A DNA stretch of 64,000 nt from Panaeolus papilionaceus (taxonomy: Eukaryota > Basidiomycota > Agaricomycetes > Agaricales). The translations under genes were made by a program, and so were the position numbers. The notes below the pieces were generated by a model, which was not told the DNA's origin, did not search any database, and saw nothing but the letters and a program-made list of their open reading frames with translations. Location of the stretch: positions 1,674,001 to 1,738,000 of the forward strand of contig JADNRZ010000010.1 in assembly GCA_015501605.1 (NCBI GenBank). The letters run 5' to 3'. Positions 47,465 to 58,984 of this stretch are shown here, piece by piece; within the stretch, counting starts at the first letter, position 1, and every line of letters starts with the position of its first letter.

Positions 47465-50400
47465 TCAAATATTTGCACGTTGTACTAAGTTGACATTACT
47501 GGATTTAAAGCGCATCCACATGTCCTCGTCGACTAGATCTACCAATATTCTATCATCCTCTTCTGATGAAGGGTCAGGTGTCAACAGGGCACCTCGGATA
47601 ATTGTGTTTACGTCGACAAGGACGGCTTCACGCCTCCGCCTTGGATGCAAACGTTTTAAGCGCAGGGCTGTATCCCGACGTACCCGATCCCGATCCTGCC
47701 GTGAAATAGGTGCATCAAAGGGAAGAACTAGAGCGAGCTCGAAGTTGTGCGCGCGGTATGTTATTTGAAAAACAAATAGGAGCTGGACAATCACTGCTGT
47801 TTGCATCTTACTATCAACATTGAGGATGGCAAAGTCGAAGCGAGGGCGACCATGGAAATTGGGATTTACACGGAGGATATCCATACCTAAGCGCCAGTTC
47901 ACGACAGATGTGAAATAGACGTTTAAGGTCTGAAATGGTATCACCTAATAAGGGTGTAGACATCGTTATCAGCACGAGATTCAGAATTTAAGAAACACAA
48001 CGGAACCAAATTGATTAAAGACACACCTCATGATCCATGCTCAGGATGACTCGAGGGGTCCGAAAATGTCGAGCCAAATATTGGGAGAGAAGCCTTCGAA
48101 ACTGACTAAATGCATCGTCTTCTGCGTGTCCCTGTACTATGGCTTCCAATGACAATCCCGGAAGGCGGGACCTGAACAAAACATGGGGCAGTGCTGTAGA
48201 GCCCTGTTCTTCTCTAGTGGCTGTCGAAACTTCAGGAGGCGCTCGAGGCTCAGGGTCGACTTCATTAGTACGTAGTGTTTGTTGAGTTTGATCTTGTCCT
48301 TGAGATGTCGGATTTTCGGCTGCTGGTCCTATTAGTTCGGCATCCTTGATGTTGTCTTGTTCATTCTTCTCGTCCAATCGTCGGATTTCATTATGTATGA
48401 TGGTCGAAGTAAGATCCTTGTTGCTGACCTTGAGGATCTGTTAATACAGTGAGAATTAGTACTAATTCAAATCGGCTGAATCTAGCACGAGGCAGCACAT
48501 GAGTTGTGTCATTGCCTGGGGTCGCACATGCAGCAAGTCAATGACACATAATTTATGCATTGCATTGTCAGCTGCTTAGTTTAAGCGCTCCCGAGATGAA
48601 GAACACCCAACAACGCAGGTTCACGTTATTGACAGGTGTCCAATGTTCAAATATTAGTGTGGAGAAGATCATACCTGAGGTGCAACGTTCTTGAAGTTGG
48701 TGTGGTTCTGGTAGAATTTTTTGAGAGGGCCATTGGATTTTTCACCGGGCTTTGTATTGTAGTTCCGCGTAACGCCCTTATTCCGGATGTCATCGAAAAC
48801 GTGTTGATGTGTATGCACCTTTGGAAAGTCCCATTCTTTGCTGTCGTGAATTTGACTGTATTCCTGCATGAGTTATTGTACAAGATGAGTTTTAAAATTG
48901 AAGTGTGGCATTGAAAGTAGCTCCGAATTACTCACAGCAAGTAAAGACTCGAACGTTTTTAACTCCTCCCAACCTTCTCTCAGGGTTCTCTCGCTCTGGA
49001 GAGTAAGTCCTGTGAATTGATCAAGCTCTTGATAGCTTCGAATTAGCTTCAAGAGAGTAAAGCCACGTGTAGAGACATCCGGTGTTATACATCCAAGTGC
49101 TGCATAGATGATGACCTATGAATAATTCAAATATTATCATGTCAACAAATTTATCAATGATAATGGTGGGACCATAGCTTTCGAAGATTGTTATGGTATA
49201 TGTACCTTTCCAAAGTCTTCAAACTTTGAGCCATCAGACATCTCGCCAGTGCTATGGATCGATGTGAAGCGATTTAAGCCTCGCCATGGTGGAATCCCCA
49301 TCAAACTGTCAATGTCAACGCCACAATATTGACAATTTAGAATAAAAGATGGGAATCAGTGGGCGCTTACATCTCATGAACCACGCGTTTCAGAGTTTAA
49401 GTACATACCAACGGTCTATTTCTATCTCCACTTGGCGACCTGGTAGGTCATCTACAATCTCCTTCAGCTCCTCGAGAAGGTGGTCTGAGAACAGACCACC
49501 ATGATATGCATGAAGACGGTCCCAGGACAGTGCGCTGTACACATCGGTGTCCTTCAGTGACCAGAATGTATTCTTCAAATGAAATTCATTAAATTAAATT
49601 AGGCAAATTTTATATGAAGAGCCTCGACATTTACATACCTGTACATCACGTAGACCCACAGCCTGCAGACTGTCTTCTCTGTCTGCTGCTGTATACTCCT
49701 GTACCTCAGTCCACAGGCTTTCCATGCTTTCTGTCGTTCGTGCCGAGGCCTTCTGAGTTACCTTGGGGATATCACCTTTGAAAACCAAGCATACAGGGCA
49801 TGGAAAGTGGGCCCGGGAACCGCGTGTGAGTGCCATATCCGACCTGTAGAATTGCAATGGAAGCCAACAAGTGAGTTGACTATGTTCCGTGACTTAAATG
49901 AGCACCAGTTTTATACTCACTGCTCTTCGTAGTCAGCAGATATCATGACCAGCCTCGGAAAGATGTGTCGAACGACGCCATCCCCACACTGAATTGCAGT
50001 GCCGAGCTCCATCCAATCAGCCAGGCTCTTGAAAATCTGTGACATAGCTTCGTGCCACACTTCTCGTTTGTGCCTGATGAATCCCTGCTTTCCCGACTCG
50101 CTCGAAATCTCAGGTAACTGGAGCCCAAAATATAATGTTTTGTGAATTTTATCTCAATTGCATTGAAAACCATAGACTTACGATGGGTAACCACCCAATA
50201 AGACGACCTCCTCCCACTCCTTCGCCATTCCGAATCTCGACAGGAAGGTTCGCACAGCGCACAAGCACAGGATGGCCCTTGGTATTACCGAACGAAGAGA
50301 GTCGGGTCTTGTCTGCATAAAGGATAATCCCAAACGGCTTTCCTGAAATTGGGAGCAACGACTGTAAACCATTGATATTAGTTACACATAATCGGTGCAC

Positions 50401-51642
50401 CGTGAACCAGAGCCAAATGGCAATAATGAAGTTGAGATATAATCTGAATTTGAAAAACGTACCTGGAATTTCCACCAAAATTCGCCTGTCCATGGCTCAT
50501 CATAAATTCTTTGAAATACCTGACTCGAGTTTCCTCTGTGATAGACTCGTTTGGCATCCCATTGAAAGTGGGACACAATATTTTTATTGGTCAATAGCTC
50601 GCGGCACCATTGCTCTGCTGAGCGCGACCACACAGAGTATTCCATATCCTGGCCACGATACGGAACAGTGAACTTGAACTCTTCGAACTGAATAATCATC
50701 AGAATTCAGTAAGTCTCGATGCATTAGACCACACATTACATTTAAAGCTCATGACTCACCCCGTTACCTCGAATAGCGAGTGCGTGGTCCCATAATCTGT
50801 TGAGATCATTACAGTTGCTGATAGTAAACTCAGATGACACTCGGTCCCCAATAGCTTGGTGAATTAGAGAAATGGCAGTGTCGACTTGTCGGCGGTTCAT
50901 GTGAGTTTCCAGCATCAAATCAGCCATTTCGAAGTCAAGTCGGGTGCGAAATGGCCTCCAAGGTCGTTCATCGACTTCATTTAGCGCTGAGCGTGCCTCG
51001 TCCATCTGTGTCTCCATCTCACGATATTGGACTAGCGTCATGGTGATTGCGTTCTCCTTGCAATGCGGATGTTTTTCGACTTTCACATGCGGAACGGATA
51101 ATTCTGGCTGCCTAGCATTAGCAGCTGCACCGCTTGAATCGAGAGCTAAAGTTGCAGCTGGGGCGGTGTCAATGCCCTCTGAACCTGAGGCGTTGATGTC
51201 CTGGGCTCGGGTCTCGGAATCCGAAGTATTGTCCAAAAGATACGGCACTATATCAATATTGAATTAAGCTATATACTTCGATCTTCGAGGTAACTTGTCA
51301 ATGCGGTCATACCTAGGTCACTAGCTTCAGTCTCTGGATCTGGATGAGGTCCAGCTGATGCACCTGAAGGCGGAGCATGATTGGAATTGCTAATAGCCTG
51401 ATGCATTGCGGTATTCCCTGTTTGCTTAACGCTCAATAATCATCTATTGAGGTGAAAGCTAATTTGGACTCACATGTCTGCTCTTCGTATTCTAGTAGAG
51501 CTAATAGAGCATGCTGCTCGTGTGTTAACTCAGGCATGTCGTCCTTCGCATTTGCAGGGTTTTGAGCACATGCGCGTTCGTGGGACTTGATTCCCCTCGA
51601 ATTACATATCCTAGGGCAGTACTGGCATGTTACGGATGACAT
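47465..51642 (-). CDS. Plavaka transposase with N-terminal C2H2-type zinc finger
   Basis: This is the DDE-type transposase of basidiomycete CACTA-related elements. It starts at 51642 with a zinc finger, MSSVTCQYCPRICNSRGIKS then HERAC. An acidic linker (EASD...NTSDSETRAQDI) follows. The catalytic region has WRPFRTRLDFEMADLMLETH, PWTGEFWWKFQ and the Plavaka hallmark FGIILYADKTRLSSFGNTKG, then RCANLPVEIRNGEGVGGGR, GWLPI and FPRLVMISADYEEQ; the Asp residues in YADKT and SADYEEQ are catalytic candidates. Next come FPCPVCLVFKGDIP (zinc-knuckle-like), ALSWDRLHAYHGGLFSDHLL, KVHTHQHVFDDIRNKGV and RNYNTKPGEKSNGPLKKFYQ. It ends NVNLVQRANI at the TGA at 47465. There are about 12-14 exons and about 1,100 residues. 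No stop or frameshift was found in any exon traced, so it looks intact. Confidence 0.9.
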
Positions 51643-52339
51643 ATTTGAGCTTGAGGCGATAGATAATGATGAACTACGTTGCAGACGTGTCTGTTACGAG
51701 CAGTTTTTGAATTTGAAGGCTGAGATTTATTGCTGCAAATTATGGACGGGGGAATAATATCTAGGTTGAGTTGAACATACCCTATTTATAATCCTGAGAG
51801 AAGTGAGAGTCCAAGACCAAGAAATCTTAGATTACATTGACATGATTTAAGTGCAAATGCTTGCACTATACTAGTCGTATTCAGTCGTTAGACAATACAT
51901 GCGTAGACTCCTTTATGTTCACTAATAAAACCCTTCTGAATCATTTCAGTGTCTTCAAGTTCCGATTCAGTGTCGACTATCAAAGCTGTAGTATGGAATT
52001 AGTACTTATATTAGGTTCTAGCAAAGGACATGGTGTGCTTTCCATTTAAGACGACGACAATGACATGCTTTAAAAATTAAAGCATCTGATTTCAATTGAA
52101 TTAATAATTCTTATATGATGGCAGAACGACGTGTTTGCCTTATAATTCATTTCATCATACTATATAGAGTCTAAGGAGCAGCAGGTAGAATGATGCACAA
52201 ACCCTCGTCTCTGAATCGTAGCGATATTATTAAATAAACGTTACTTAGACTGTCTGAATCCACAATTGATTGATATTATTAATTGAGCGCGTGCAGGGAC
52301 GCTGCGCCTGGTAGTGAGTGACCGATCCTGTGAACTGTA
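51643..52339. other. Right non-coding arm of the Plavaka element
   Basis: AT-rich stretch upstream of the transposase start, expected to hold its promoter. A 62-codon plus-strand frame at 51861-52049 shows no motif. The subterminal repeats begin at about 52340. Confidence 0.55.
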
Positions 52340-52416
52340 CCCTGACCTTGATAAGCTGATGGCCACTTCCTTATCAGGATCAAGGGCGGGTTAATAAGGA
52401 CTAATCCTAATCAGGC
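52340..52416. repeat. Right subterminal repeat cluster
   Basis: Contains CCCTGACCTTGATAAG, CTTCCTTATCAGGATC, GTTAATAAGG and CCTAATCAGG, the same motif set as at the left end. Confidence 0.65.
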
Positions 52417-52435
52417 ATTCCACATGTTTCCGACA
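52406..52435 (-). repeat. Right terminal inverted repeat of Plavaka element
   Basis: Read on the minus strand it starts TGTCGGAAAC and includes GGAATGCCTGATTAGG. Just outside, GTCGGAA occurs again, making a short palindrome (TTCCGACATCGAAGTCGGAA) that blurs the exact end. Confidence 0.78.
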
Positions 52436-52855
52436 TCGAAGTCGGAAGCCCCTATTCTAGTTTCCTTGAGTCCCAACGTCTGCTACCGTGCACAAAAGGC
52501 GGCCACTAGCCGATAAACTTAGCGATATCAAGAGATATCTCAGTTAGAAATGCGCACAAAATAATCAACGGAAGAGGGACTTTGAATTTTAAACTCATTA
52601 ACAGTGAAATATTGGAACCCTTCGAAAGTGCGGCACCGCCTTGGCTGGTTCCTAAGCCTTCTTGATGTGGCAAAAGATTGACGCCCACAAGGGGTTGAGT
52701 ATTCTCGCGTTCACGATCAAGTGGAGTATTCCGACGATCATCGTTTATAGAGAACATTAAGAACGAAGTACACACACGCCGTATCATTTAGGAATATAGC
52801 AACACGCGTTCATGTTCCTTTTGAACAGCAGCACTCAAAGTTTGAATCGACAAAC
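52436..52855. other. Spacer between transposon and thaumatin-like gene 1
   Basis: 420 bp. A minus-strand open frame (52506-52787, up to 94 codons, ending SLKFKVPLPLIILCAFLTEI then a short tail) could be the cut-off end of a former gene, but has no recognised domain and may be chance. Confidence 0.35.
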
Positions 52856-54211
52856 TTAGGGGCAGAAAGTCAAGGTATAATCAGCCTTCAAGTTAGAAGG
52901 GCAGGTCCAGAGCGCGGTCTTGCTGGCCTCGTCATATGCATAAGCATAAGACCTAGGACAGTTGTTCTCTGCAGAAGAATATTTAGTGATCGTTCGAAAG
53001 GAAACAATGAAGGGCTATTGCTCACTGAAGTAGCTGTAGTAGGCAACATTTGAAGCCGGGCATGTGGCAGGAGTGCTGAATTGGCCAGAGCAGCAATTAG
53101 GAGAATTTGCTGTAAGTTTGTGGACATGCATAAGTTGTGAAATACGATAAGATACAGCGAAACTTCAAACCTTGGTTTCCATCGAGATTAGCAGCGCACG
53201 CAGACTTGCATCCGACAGGGAATCCAACAGAATCATATGGTCCTTTCAAAGGAGCAGGGCCTGTATGGAGACGCAGTACCTGGGGTTAAAATTTTTCGAT
53301 TGGTATTCGAATGCCGCGCTGCTCACAGTTAGGGCCAAGGTCAACGGGACAGTCGGCAACGGGGCACCCCTTGTTGTTGGTGATGCTCATGGGAAGGTTG
53401 TACCCATCAACCAATGATACTATCAAAATGTAAGTAAACGTGAGAGACCGCCCATAGAGCGTGACGGGGACGGCGGGCGAGCTTACCATCATACCAATCA
53501 TTTCCACCAGCAGCGCTAAGCGTCCATTCTGCTACGGTGGCCGGGGGTACCCCCTATCAAGGCTTTCGTCAGTCCAGATTTTCTTTCGAATACTTTAGGG
53601 GAATCGGCTTACCGTTCCTCCTACGGTTGCACACCTAAGTCCACCATTGCATCCACCTGATAAGCAGGAGTTGGGGCCATTTCCCTTCGAGAAATCGCAG
53701 TTACGTCTTCCCTGCATCGGAGCCTCAGCAAGGTTAATTTAGTCAGTGAAATTAGCACCAACCCAAATTCTTCCTGCTTTCCAGTTATCTGGAACATTGA
53801 AAGTAACCTTGGTGTATGCCTTTGCCTCCCAACTATGGTATCATCGATATGGGATGAGCAAGGACGATGCATGAAGTTTAAATGACGTACCCAGTGACCT
53901 GGTTGGGAACAGCTGTGCCGACGTTCAAATCGGTGAAGAGCTGTCATATCCTTAGTTATATATTTGATGTAGAACACAGAGTGGAACTCCTAACCGCAGG
54001 CCTAAATATAGCAAATGAGGATTTTTCTGATGGATATTAAAAGTACAACTGGCTACGTACCAGATAGTAAAGGGGCAAGCATTATAAACCTGTGATGCAA
54101 GTTATAATTAAACTCTACTCCGCACTTCAATAAGGATGCGAGTCTTACTGTGAAAGTGCGGGCAGCGGCTCCAGAAGCGATGGTTAAAGCGGTCAAGATA
54201 GCGGTCTTCAT
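52856..54211 (-). CDS. Thaumatin-like protein 1 (secreted, GH152-type fold)
   Basis: Fungal thaumatin-like proteins are secreted and bind or hydrolyse beta-1,3-glucan; in mushrooms they help wall turnover. The start at 54211 gives a signal peptide MKTAILTALTIASGAAA before RTFTV. Then NACPFTIW, GWEAKAYTKVTFNVPDNWKA, GRIW, RRNCDF, NSCLSGGCNGGL, GVPPATVAEWTLSAAG, VSLVDGYNLPMS, GCPVADCPVDLGPNC, VGFPVGCKSACAANLDGNQ, NSPNCCSGQFSTPATC and YAYAYDEASKTALWTC, ending LTFCP, TAA at 52856. Sixteen cysteines are present, enough for the eight family disulphides. The acidic-cleft residues (E of AEWTL, D of VDGYN, D of AYDE) are kept. There are many short introns, about ten exons and about 250 residues. Confidence 0.93.
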
Positions 54212-54293
54212 GTTGAAGTTTGCAGTTGTAGTGTGAGATTTCTGATACTAGGTAGCAGAGAAAGATGCTGAGGATACGAGTCGTTTTTCAACC

Positions 54294-54302
54294 CTTTTTA
54301 TA
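54294..54302 (-). promoter_or_regulatory. TATA box of thaumatin-like gene 1
   Basis: TATAAAAAG on the minus strand, 83-91 bp upstream of the start codon at 54211. The same motif occurs at a similar place before the other two copies. Confidence 0.6.
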
Positions 54303-55266
54303 TGAAATCCATGCTCGATTTTGGACCAGTCTACCACAGATTGGTTAGCAGGAGTGTACTTGGCAAACTTCTACTATTGGGTAAGGCGACGAGCTTTGAT
54401 GAGCTGCGCAAGGAAGCCCTTTGGAAGTAGCGAGAGTGCCCAAGTCACCTGTCCCCCGTCCGATATTTTGTGAAGATCCTGCAGCCACGCAGTGATAACC
54501 ACATCTATTGTCCTTGCCAAAATGGTGATAGCTCACCGACCGGGTTTATCCCACATGTGCCAAGAGCGCTTTTGCAAGTACTCGACCGGTGAAAAAGATC
54601 TGAAATTTTCAAGAGTGATTGAACGAGTATCCCAGTTGCTTCGAGCGTGAGTATACACGTGTAATGAGTGTCCACGTACAGGCCAATTCAAAGGCCCTTC
54701 TAAGTAGGCAATATACGAAGCGGTAAAGGGGTGCGGGATCGCGGACAACAACTGAAATATCCCGATGGTATCGTGAAGAACTGAACTGAATTCAGGGAAG
54801 GACCCCATGAATCAATGGTCAGCACCGATCAACGCTCAGCTGTGGTCGTGACAGCTCCGTTGCCGATCGAGCCTCGAATGACAGGACGTATCACCTGTCA
54901 CTATCAGCAGCATCAGCTCACCTGGCACCATCAAGTTAAGAATAGATTGGCGCCTAAATCGGAAGTTTGCTGATGCCGAACTTGGTAACGTCTTCGAATC
55001 CAACCGAGCACGTGTCCTGCCAGCAGACAAATACCGTGTCGATTGTATTGATTTTGGTTTAACGACCCCCGGTATCGAGGAGGCACACATGGACCAAATG
55101 CTTCTATACGCCCCACCTCATGATGTTTAAGGCTCGTGGTCTACCCAGCTCTGAGTTCTACATTCGAATAAATGGAAACACAACATTGCATCGAAGAAGA
55201 GAACTGATTATATTTCTTTCGGAATAAAAATTTACAGAATAAACATGTCGAAAAGTATTAATTTTA
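54303..55266. other. Spacer between thaumatin-like genes 1 and 2
   Basis: About 960 bp, twice the spacing between copies 2 and 3. Minus-strand frames at 54533-54808 and 54836-55090 have no recognised motif, and no thaumatin remnant (no Cys-rich GGCNGG or AYDE words) is visible in them. Confidence 0.45.
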
Positions 55267-56480
55267 TTAGTTAGGTGGGCAGAAAGTGAGGGTGTAGTCA
55301 GCCTTGAGAGCAGCGTCGCAGGTCCAGAGAGCGGTGCCGCTGCCCTCATCATAAGCATAGGCGTAGGCCCTTGGGCAGGCGCCTTTGAAGTAGCTGTAAT
55401 AAGCGACACCTGAGATAAGAGGTTAATCAGACTATGTGGCCTATGCACGGTAAATATTGACTTACCAGAGCTGGGGCAAGTTGTAGGGGTGCTGTGGGAG
55501 CCGGAGCAGCAGTTGGGAGAGTTGGCTAATGTTCATATCGTGAGCAATCTCGCAGGAAGCAAAAAATGATTCCACGTCTTACCTTGGTTGCCATCAAGGT
55601 TGGCCACACAAGCACTCTTACAGCCAACTGGGAATCCACTGGAATCGTATGGGCCCTTGAGGGGAGCGGGGCCTGACGTAGTAGGTGGTTAATAAGTATT
55701 CTGGCAAGGCAACTTCTGGGCTATGCTTACAGTTGGGGCCAAGGTCGACTGGGCACGAAGCGACTGGGCATCCCTTGTTATTATCAATCCTCATTGGCAA
55801 GTTGTAGCCATCGACGAGGGAAACTAATTATAATGTTAGAGTTGGTTCCGTAACGTGTCGTACTTCTTCCTCACCATCGTAGAAGTCCCTGTTCCCATCA
55901 GCTTGGAGAGTCCATTCGGCAACTGTCGCGGGAGGAACACCCTGAACAGCAAATGCGTTAAAATATGAACATATAAGTCGCTTCGAGCTGGAACTTACCG
56001 TGCCAGTGCGTGGGTCACACTTGAGACCACCGTTACATCCTCCGTCGAGACAGGAGTTGGGTCCTGGGTTGGTGGAAAAGTTGCAGTTGCGACGAGCCTG
56101 AACGCAACTTTGTTAACCCGAGAGTTTCTGATGGGGCATATCCAACTGCTCGACTCACCCAGATACGACCGGCTTTCCAGTTGTCAGGGACGGTAAAGCT
56201 GACCTTGGTGTAGGCGCCAGCTTCCCAGCCGGTGGGGTAGTTGGGTACGTTTGGGGCAACGTTTAGATCCGTGAACATCTAGAGCAATGTAAGTATGTTT
56301 GCAAAAGGATCGAAGGCCGCGTGGATAACATACCGCAGGCCTGCAAACGATTGTAAGAGACGGTTATATCGCACATACAGCACCAAAAACGTACCAGATA
56401 GTGAATGGGCAAGCATTGTAAACGGTGAAAGTACGAGCGGCTGCTCCAGAAATCAATGCAGCGAGAAAGGCGGACCTCAT
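55267..56480 (-). CDS. Thaumatin-like protein 2 (secreted)
   Basis: Starts at 56480 with signal peptide MRSAFLAALISGAAA, then RTFTVYNACPFTIW. Core words: MFTDLNVAPNVPNYPTGWEA, YTKVSFTVPDNWKAGRIW, ARRNCNFSTNPGPNSCLDGG, CNGGLKCDPRTGTGVPPATV, AEWTLQADGNRDFYD, VSLVDGYNLPMRIDNNKGCP, VGCKSACVANLDGNQ, NSPNCCSGSHSTPTTC, YFKGACPRAYAYAYDEGSG and ALKADYTLTFCPPN, TAA at 55267. All 16 cysteines and the acidic-cleft Glu and Asp residues are present. The exon layout mirrors copies 1 and 3, with introns at the same protein positions (after FTIW, GRIW, GTG, DFYD, GPNC, GNQ). This shows tandem duplication of an intron-bearing gene. The predicted site of action is the cell wall or outside the cell. Confidence 0.94.
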
Positions 56481-56545
56481 AGTGGACTAGTAGTTACTCT
56501 TGTAAGAATGAGATGGTGAACTGAGAAATATGGGCTATTCATCCT

Positions 56546-56555
56546 GGATTTTATA
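56546..56555 (-). promoter_or_regulatory. TATA box of thaumatin-like gene 2
   Basis: TATAAAATCC on the minus strand, about 66-75 bp upstream of the start codon at 56480. Confidence 0.6.
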
Positions 56556-56987
56556 TGTTTCTGAGCAGTCCGCAAGCTGGTACCCTGAATATTGCATCGA
56601 ATTGTTTAAACGGGGATGTCGGACGCGCGTCGAAGAAACTATAATTAGCGCCTACCTAATCATCTGACACGAGGGCACTAGGTGGATGCCTAGACGAACG
56701 CGCCGGCAGACACATGCGAGACATCACACAGTGCCAGCACGACCTTTTCTTTTCTCCAGATAGCAATGCACTCATGGCGGCAATTCGAACAATTCGAACA
56801 ATCCAGTGGAGTTGCATAAAGAAATGCGACGCATGGATTTGTTTACTTCTTGAAGTAAATTTAGATCGAGGCGTTTCTTACTGGCGTACAATATCACTTT
56901 CAACTTGCAAGCTGTCCATTTCAAGTGGAGACCATCAAATTATCATTTTGTTAGGAGACGTAGAAGAAAGGGTATCACAAGTGTTAT
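56556..56987. other. Spacer between thaumatin-like genes 2 and 3
   Basis: About 430 bp holding the copy-2 promoter region and copy-3 3' UTR. A plus-strand frame overlaps it but shows no domain. Confidence 0.45.
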
Positions 56988-58299
56988 TCAAGGACAGAAG
57001 GTCAGGGTATAATCGGCCTGGAGACCAGAATCACAAGTCCAAAGGGCGGTGCCACTGGATTCGTCGAAGGCATATGCGTAGGCGTTGGGGCAATTGCCTT
57101 TGAAGTAACTGTAGAAAGCAACACCTGAAATCACGGGGTCAGAATATAAATAGAGAATGCTTTCAGGACAGCAAATACCTGAAGGAGGACATGTGGCTGG
57201 GGTGTTGTGGGTTCCGGAACAGCAGTTGGCTGAGTCGGCTATGATAAAAGTCAGTTTGGGCGGGATGCATGGCGGTGATTAGCCTTGCGGACCTTGATTT
57301 CCATCCAAGTTCGCCTGACATGCGCTCCTACAGCCGACGGGGAAGCCACTCGAGTCGAATGGTCCCTTAAGCTGGGAAGGACCTTTGGGAGGGATTAGGA
57401 GACGTCACCAACTGTGCAACTACGCAACTTACAGTTCGGTCCGAGGTCCACAGGACAGTCGGCTACTGGGCATCCTACGTTGTTGTTTATTCTCATGGGG
57501 AGGTTGTACCCGTCCACCAGCGACACTAATGATCGATCATCAGAATGACGCGTGCACTCTGAAAGAAAAATAAACCTCACCGTCATAGAAATCTCGATTG
57601 CCATCGCCTTCTAGAGTCCATTCTGCAACTGTTGCAGGAGGAACACCCTGATGGTCCATTAAAAAAGGAGCAGATGGCGTTCAGAAAGGTTACGCACTGT
57701 TCCGGTGTGGGGGTCGCAGAGAAGCCCACCGTTACATCCTCCATCCAAGCAGGAATTCGGGCCAGGGTTGGAGCTGAAGTCACAGTCTCGGCGGGCCTAC
57801 GCAATCAGACCTAAACATGACATTGCAGTTTTCATAAACAGGGACTAACCCAAATACGACCAGCCTTCCAGTTGTCGGGAATGGTGAAGCTGACTGAGGA
57901 GAACGCTGCTGCTTCCCAGCTACAGAAGCATCGAATAAGTTTAGTCAAGATGCGCAAATAGAAACGAGGCGCCTTACCCAGTTTCAAAGTTTGGAACGTT
58001 CTGAGCAACATTCAAATCAGTGAACATCTGTAATGAGAATCGTAAATATCAGAAAGGGGCTTTAAAGTTGTTCGGACCGTACCGCTGGCCTGGAAAGTAA
58101 TGAACGAAATAATCACATTCATTTCATGAGCAACACCTACCAGATAGTGAAGGGGCAGTTATTGAAGACCTAAGGATGAAAAGCCATGTCAGCATCAATG
58201 CGCAGGTGTTTGGTTGCTTGTACATACCGTCATCTGACGACTGGCGACGCCAGAGATGAGGGCTGCGAAAGCAAGGAAAGAAGCTGTCTTGGTTTGCAT
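56988..58299 (-). CDS. Thaumatin-like protein 3 (secreted)
   Basis: Starts at 58299 with signal peptide MQTKTASFLAFAALISGVAS, then RQMTV and, after an intron, NNCPFTIW. Core: MFTDLNVAQNVPNFETG, WEAAAFSSVSFTIPDNWKAG, RIW, ARRDCDFSSNPGPNSCLDGG, CNGGLLCDPHTGT, GVPPATVAEWTLEGDGNRDF, VSLVDGYNLPMRINNNVGCP, VADCPVDLGPNC, PSQLKGPFDSSGFPVGCRSA, CQANLDGNQ, ADSANCCSGTHNTPATCPPS and NAYAYAFDESSGTALWTC, ending LTFCP, TGA at 56988. Sixteen cysteines. One difference from the others: the AYAYDE word is AYAFDE, with the Asp still kept. It is the most diverged copy at the N-terminus and lies nearest FKS1. Confidence 0.94.
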
Positions 58300-58356
58300 G
58301 GTTAGAGCTAAGACTTTTCAAGGAATTTGAGATAGTTATTGACCTCATTTTCATCT

Positions 58357-58365
58357 CCTTTTTAT
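58357..58365 (-). promoter_or_regulatory. TATA-like box of thaumatin-like gene 3
   Basis: ATAAAAAGG on the minus strand, about 58-66 bp upstream of the start at 58299, matching the position of the TATA motifs of the other two copies. Confidence 0.5.
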
Positions 58366-58984
58366 GTCTCAGTTATCATAGATGAGAATAATTCAAGTCG
58401 AAAAAAAACCAGGTCTAGCAGCCCACGGAGTTCGATCGCTAATTCAGTTGGGCGCATGAGGCGTCTGTGCAAAAGTCTCCGAGATGATAGAGAAAATAAC
58501 TCTGTCCTAACACATAAGCCGCCATCCTACAATGTCAACATCGAGGATACACTCACAAAAAGATGCATAAATGTTCGTTGTCTTCGTCTTACAGCCTAAA
58601 TCTCATCACTGGCTAACGGAAAAGTAGCGAGGCTCCACACTCAGGCTGGGGATGTGAGAAAATGGAGCCTTTTCAGAGCCAAGAGATATCAGCTGAAATG
58701 CGAAGTAAAAATGTTACTGACTTTATCTGTCCATCACCCATGCCAACGATGGGAGCCCGCCTTAACGAATCCCGGGAGTACAGAAAAAAATCATCGTCAT
58801 ATTCGTTTTTATGGTAGGCGTACAATAAATGTCCTGGCGGTAGAAGATGATCCAAGATAGCCGATGAAACAGCTAATCAATAACAGGTCCATGAGAATAT
58901 TCTAGCACCTGGAAAGAATTAAAGGCATAAAGGTAATAGGTGCAAGAAGAGTCTATTAAAAAAAGTCGTGAAGATTAGAGTCCT
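58366..58984. other. Spacer between thaumatin-like gene 3 and FKS1
   Basis: About 620 bp. It should contain the FKS1 3' UTR and upstream sequence of thaumatin-like gene 3. Short frames on both strands show no motif. Confidence 0.5.

Larger units (their letters stand above)
43757..52435 (-). mobile_element. Plavaka-type (CACTA-related) DNA transposon, apparently complete
   Basis: About 8.68 kb. The ends are imperfect inverted repeats starting TGTCGGAA (24 of 30 positions match between 43757-43786 and the complement of 52435-52406). Just inside both ends are several copies of CCTTATCAGG / TAATAAGG / CCTTGATAAGG-like motifs, the subterminal repeats expected for CACTA-like transposase binding. 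Inside, both genes lie on the minus strand: a transposase (47465-51642) and a second gene of unknown function (44479-46931). All exons I traced are open, so the copy may be recent and active. No clear target-site duplication is visible: the flanking bases are CCG on the left and TCG on the right. The interior is more AT-rich than the neighbouring host genes. Confidence 0.85.

Noticed and set aside
54303..55266. A fourth, decayed thaumatin-like copy in the larger spacer
   Set aside because: None of the family's Cys-rich or AYDE words could be found in any frame.
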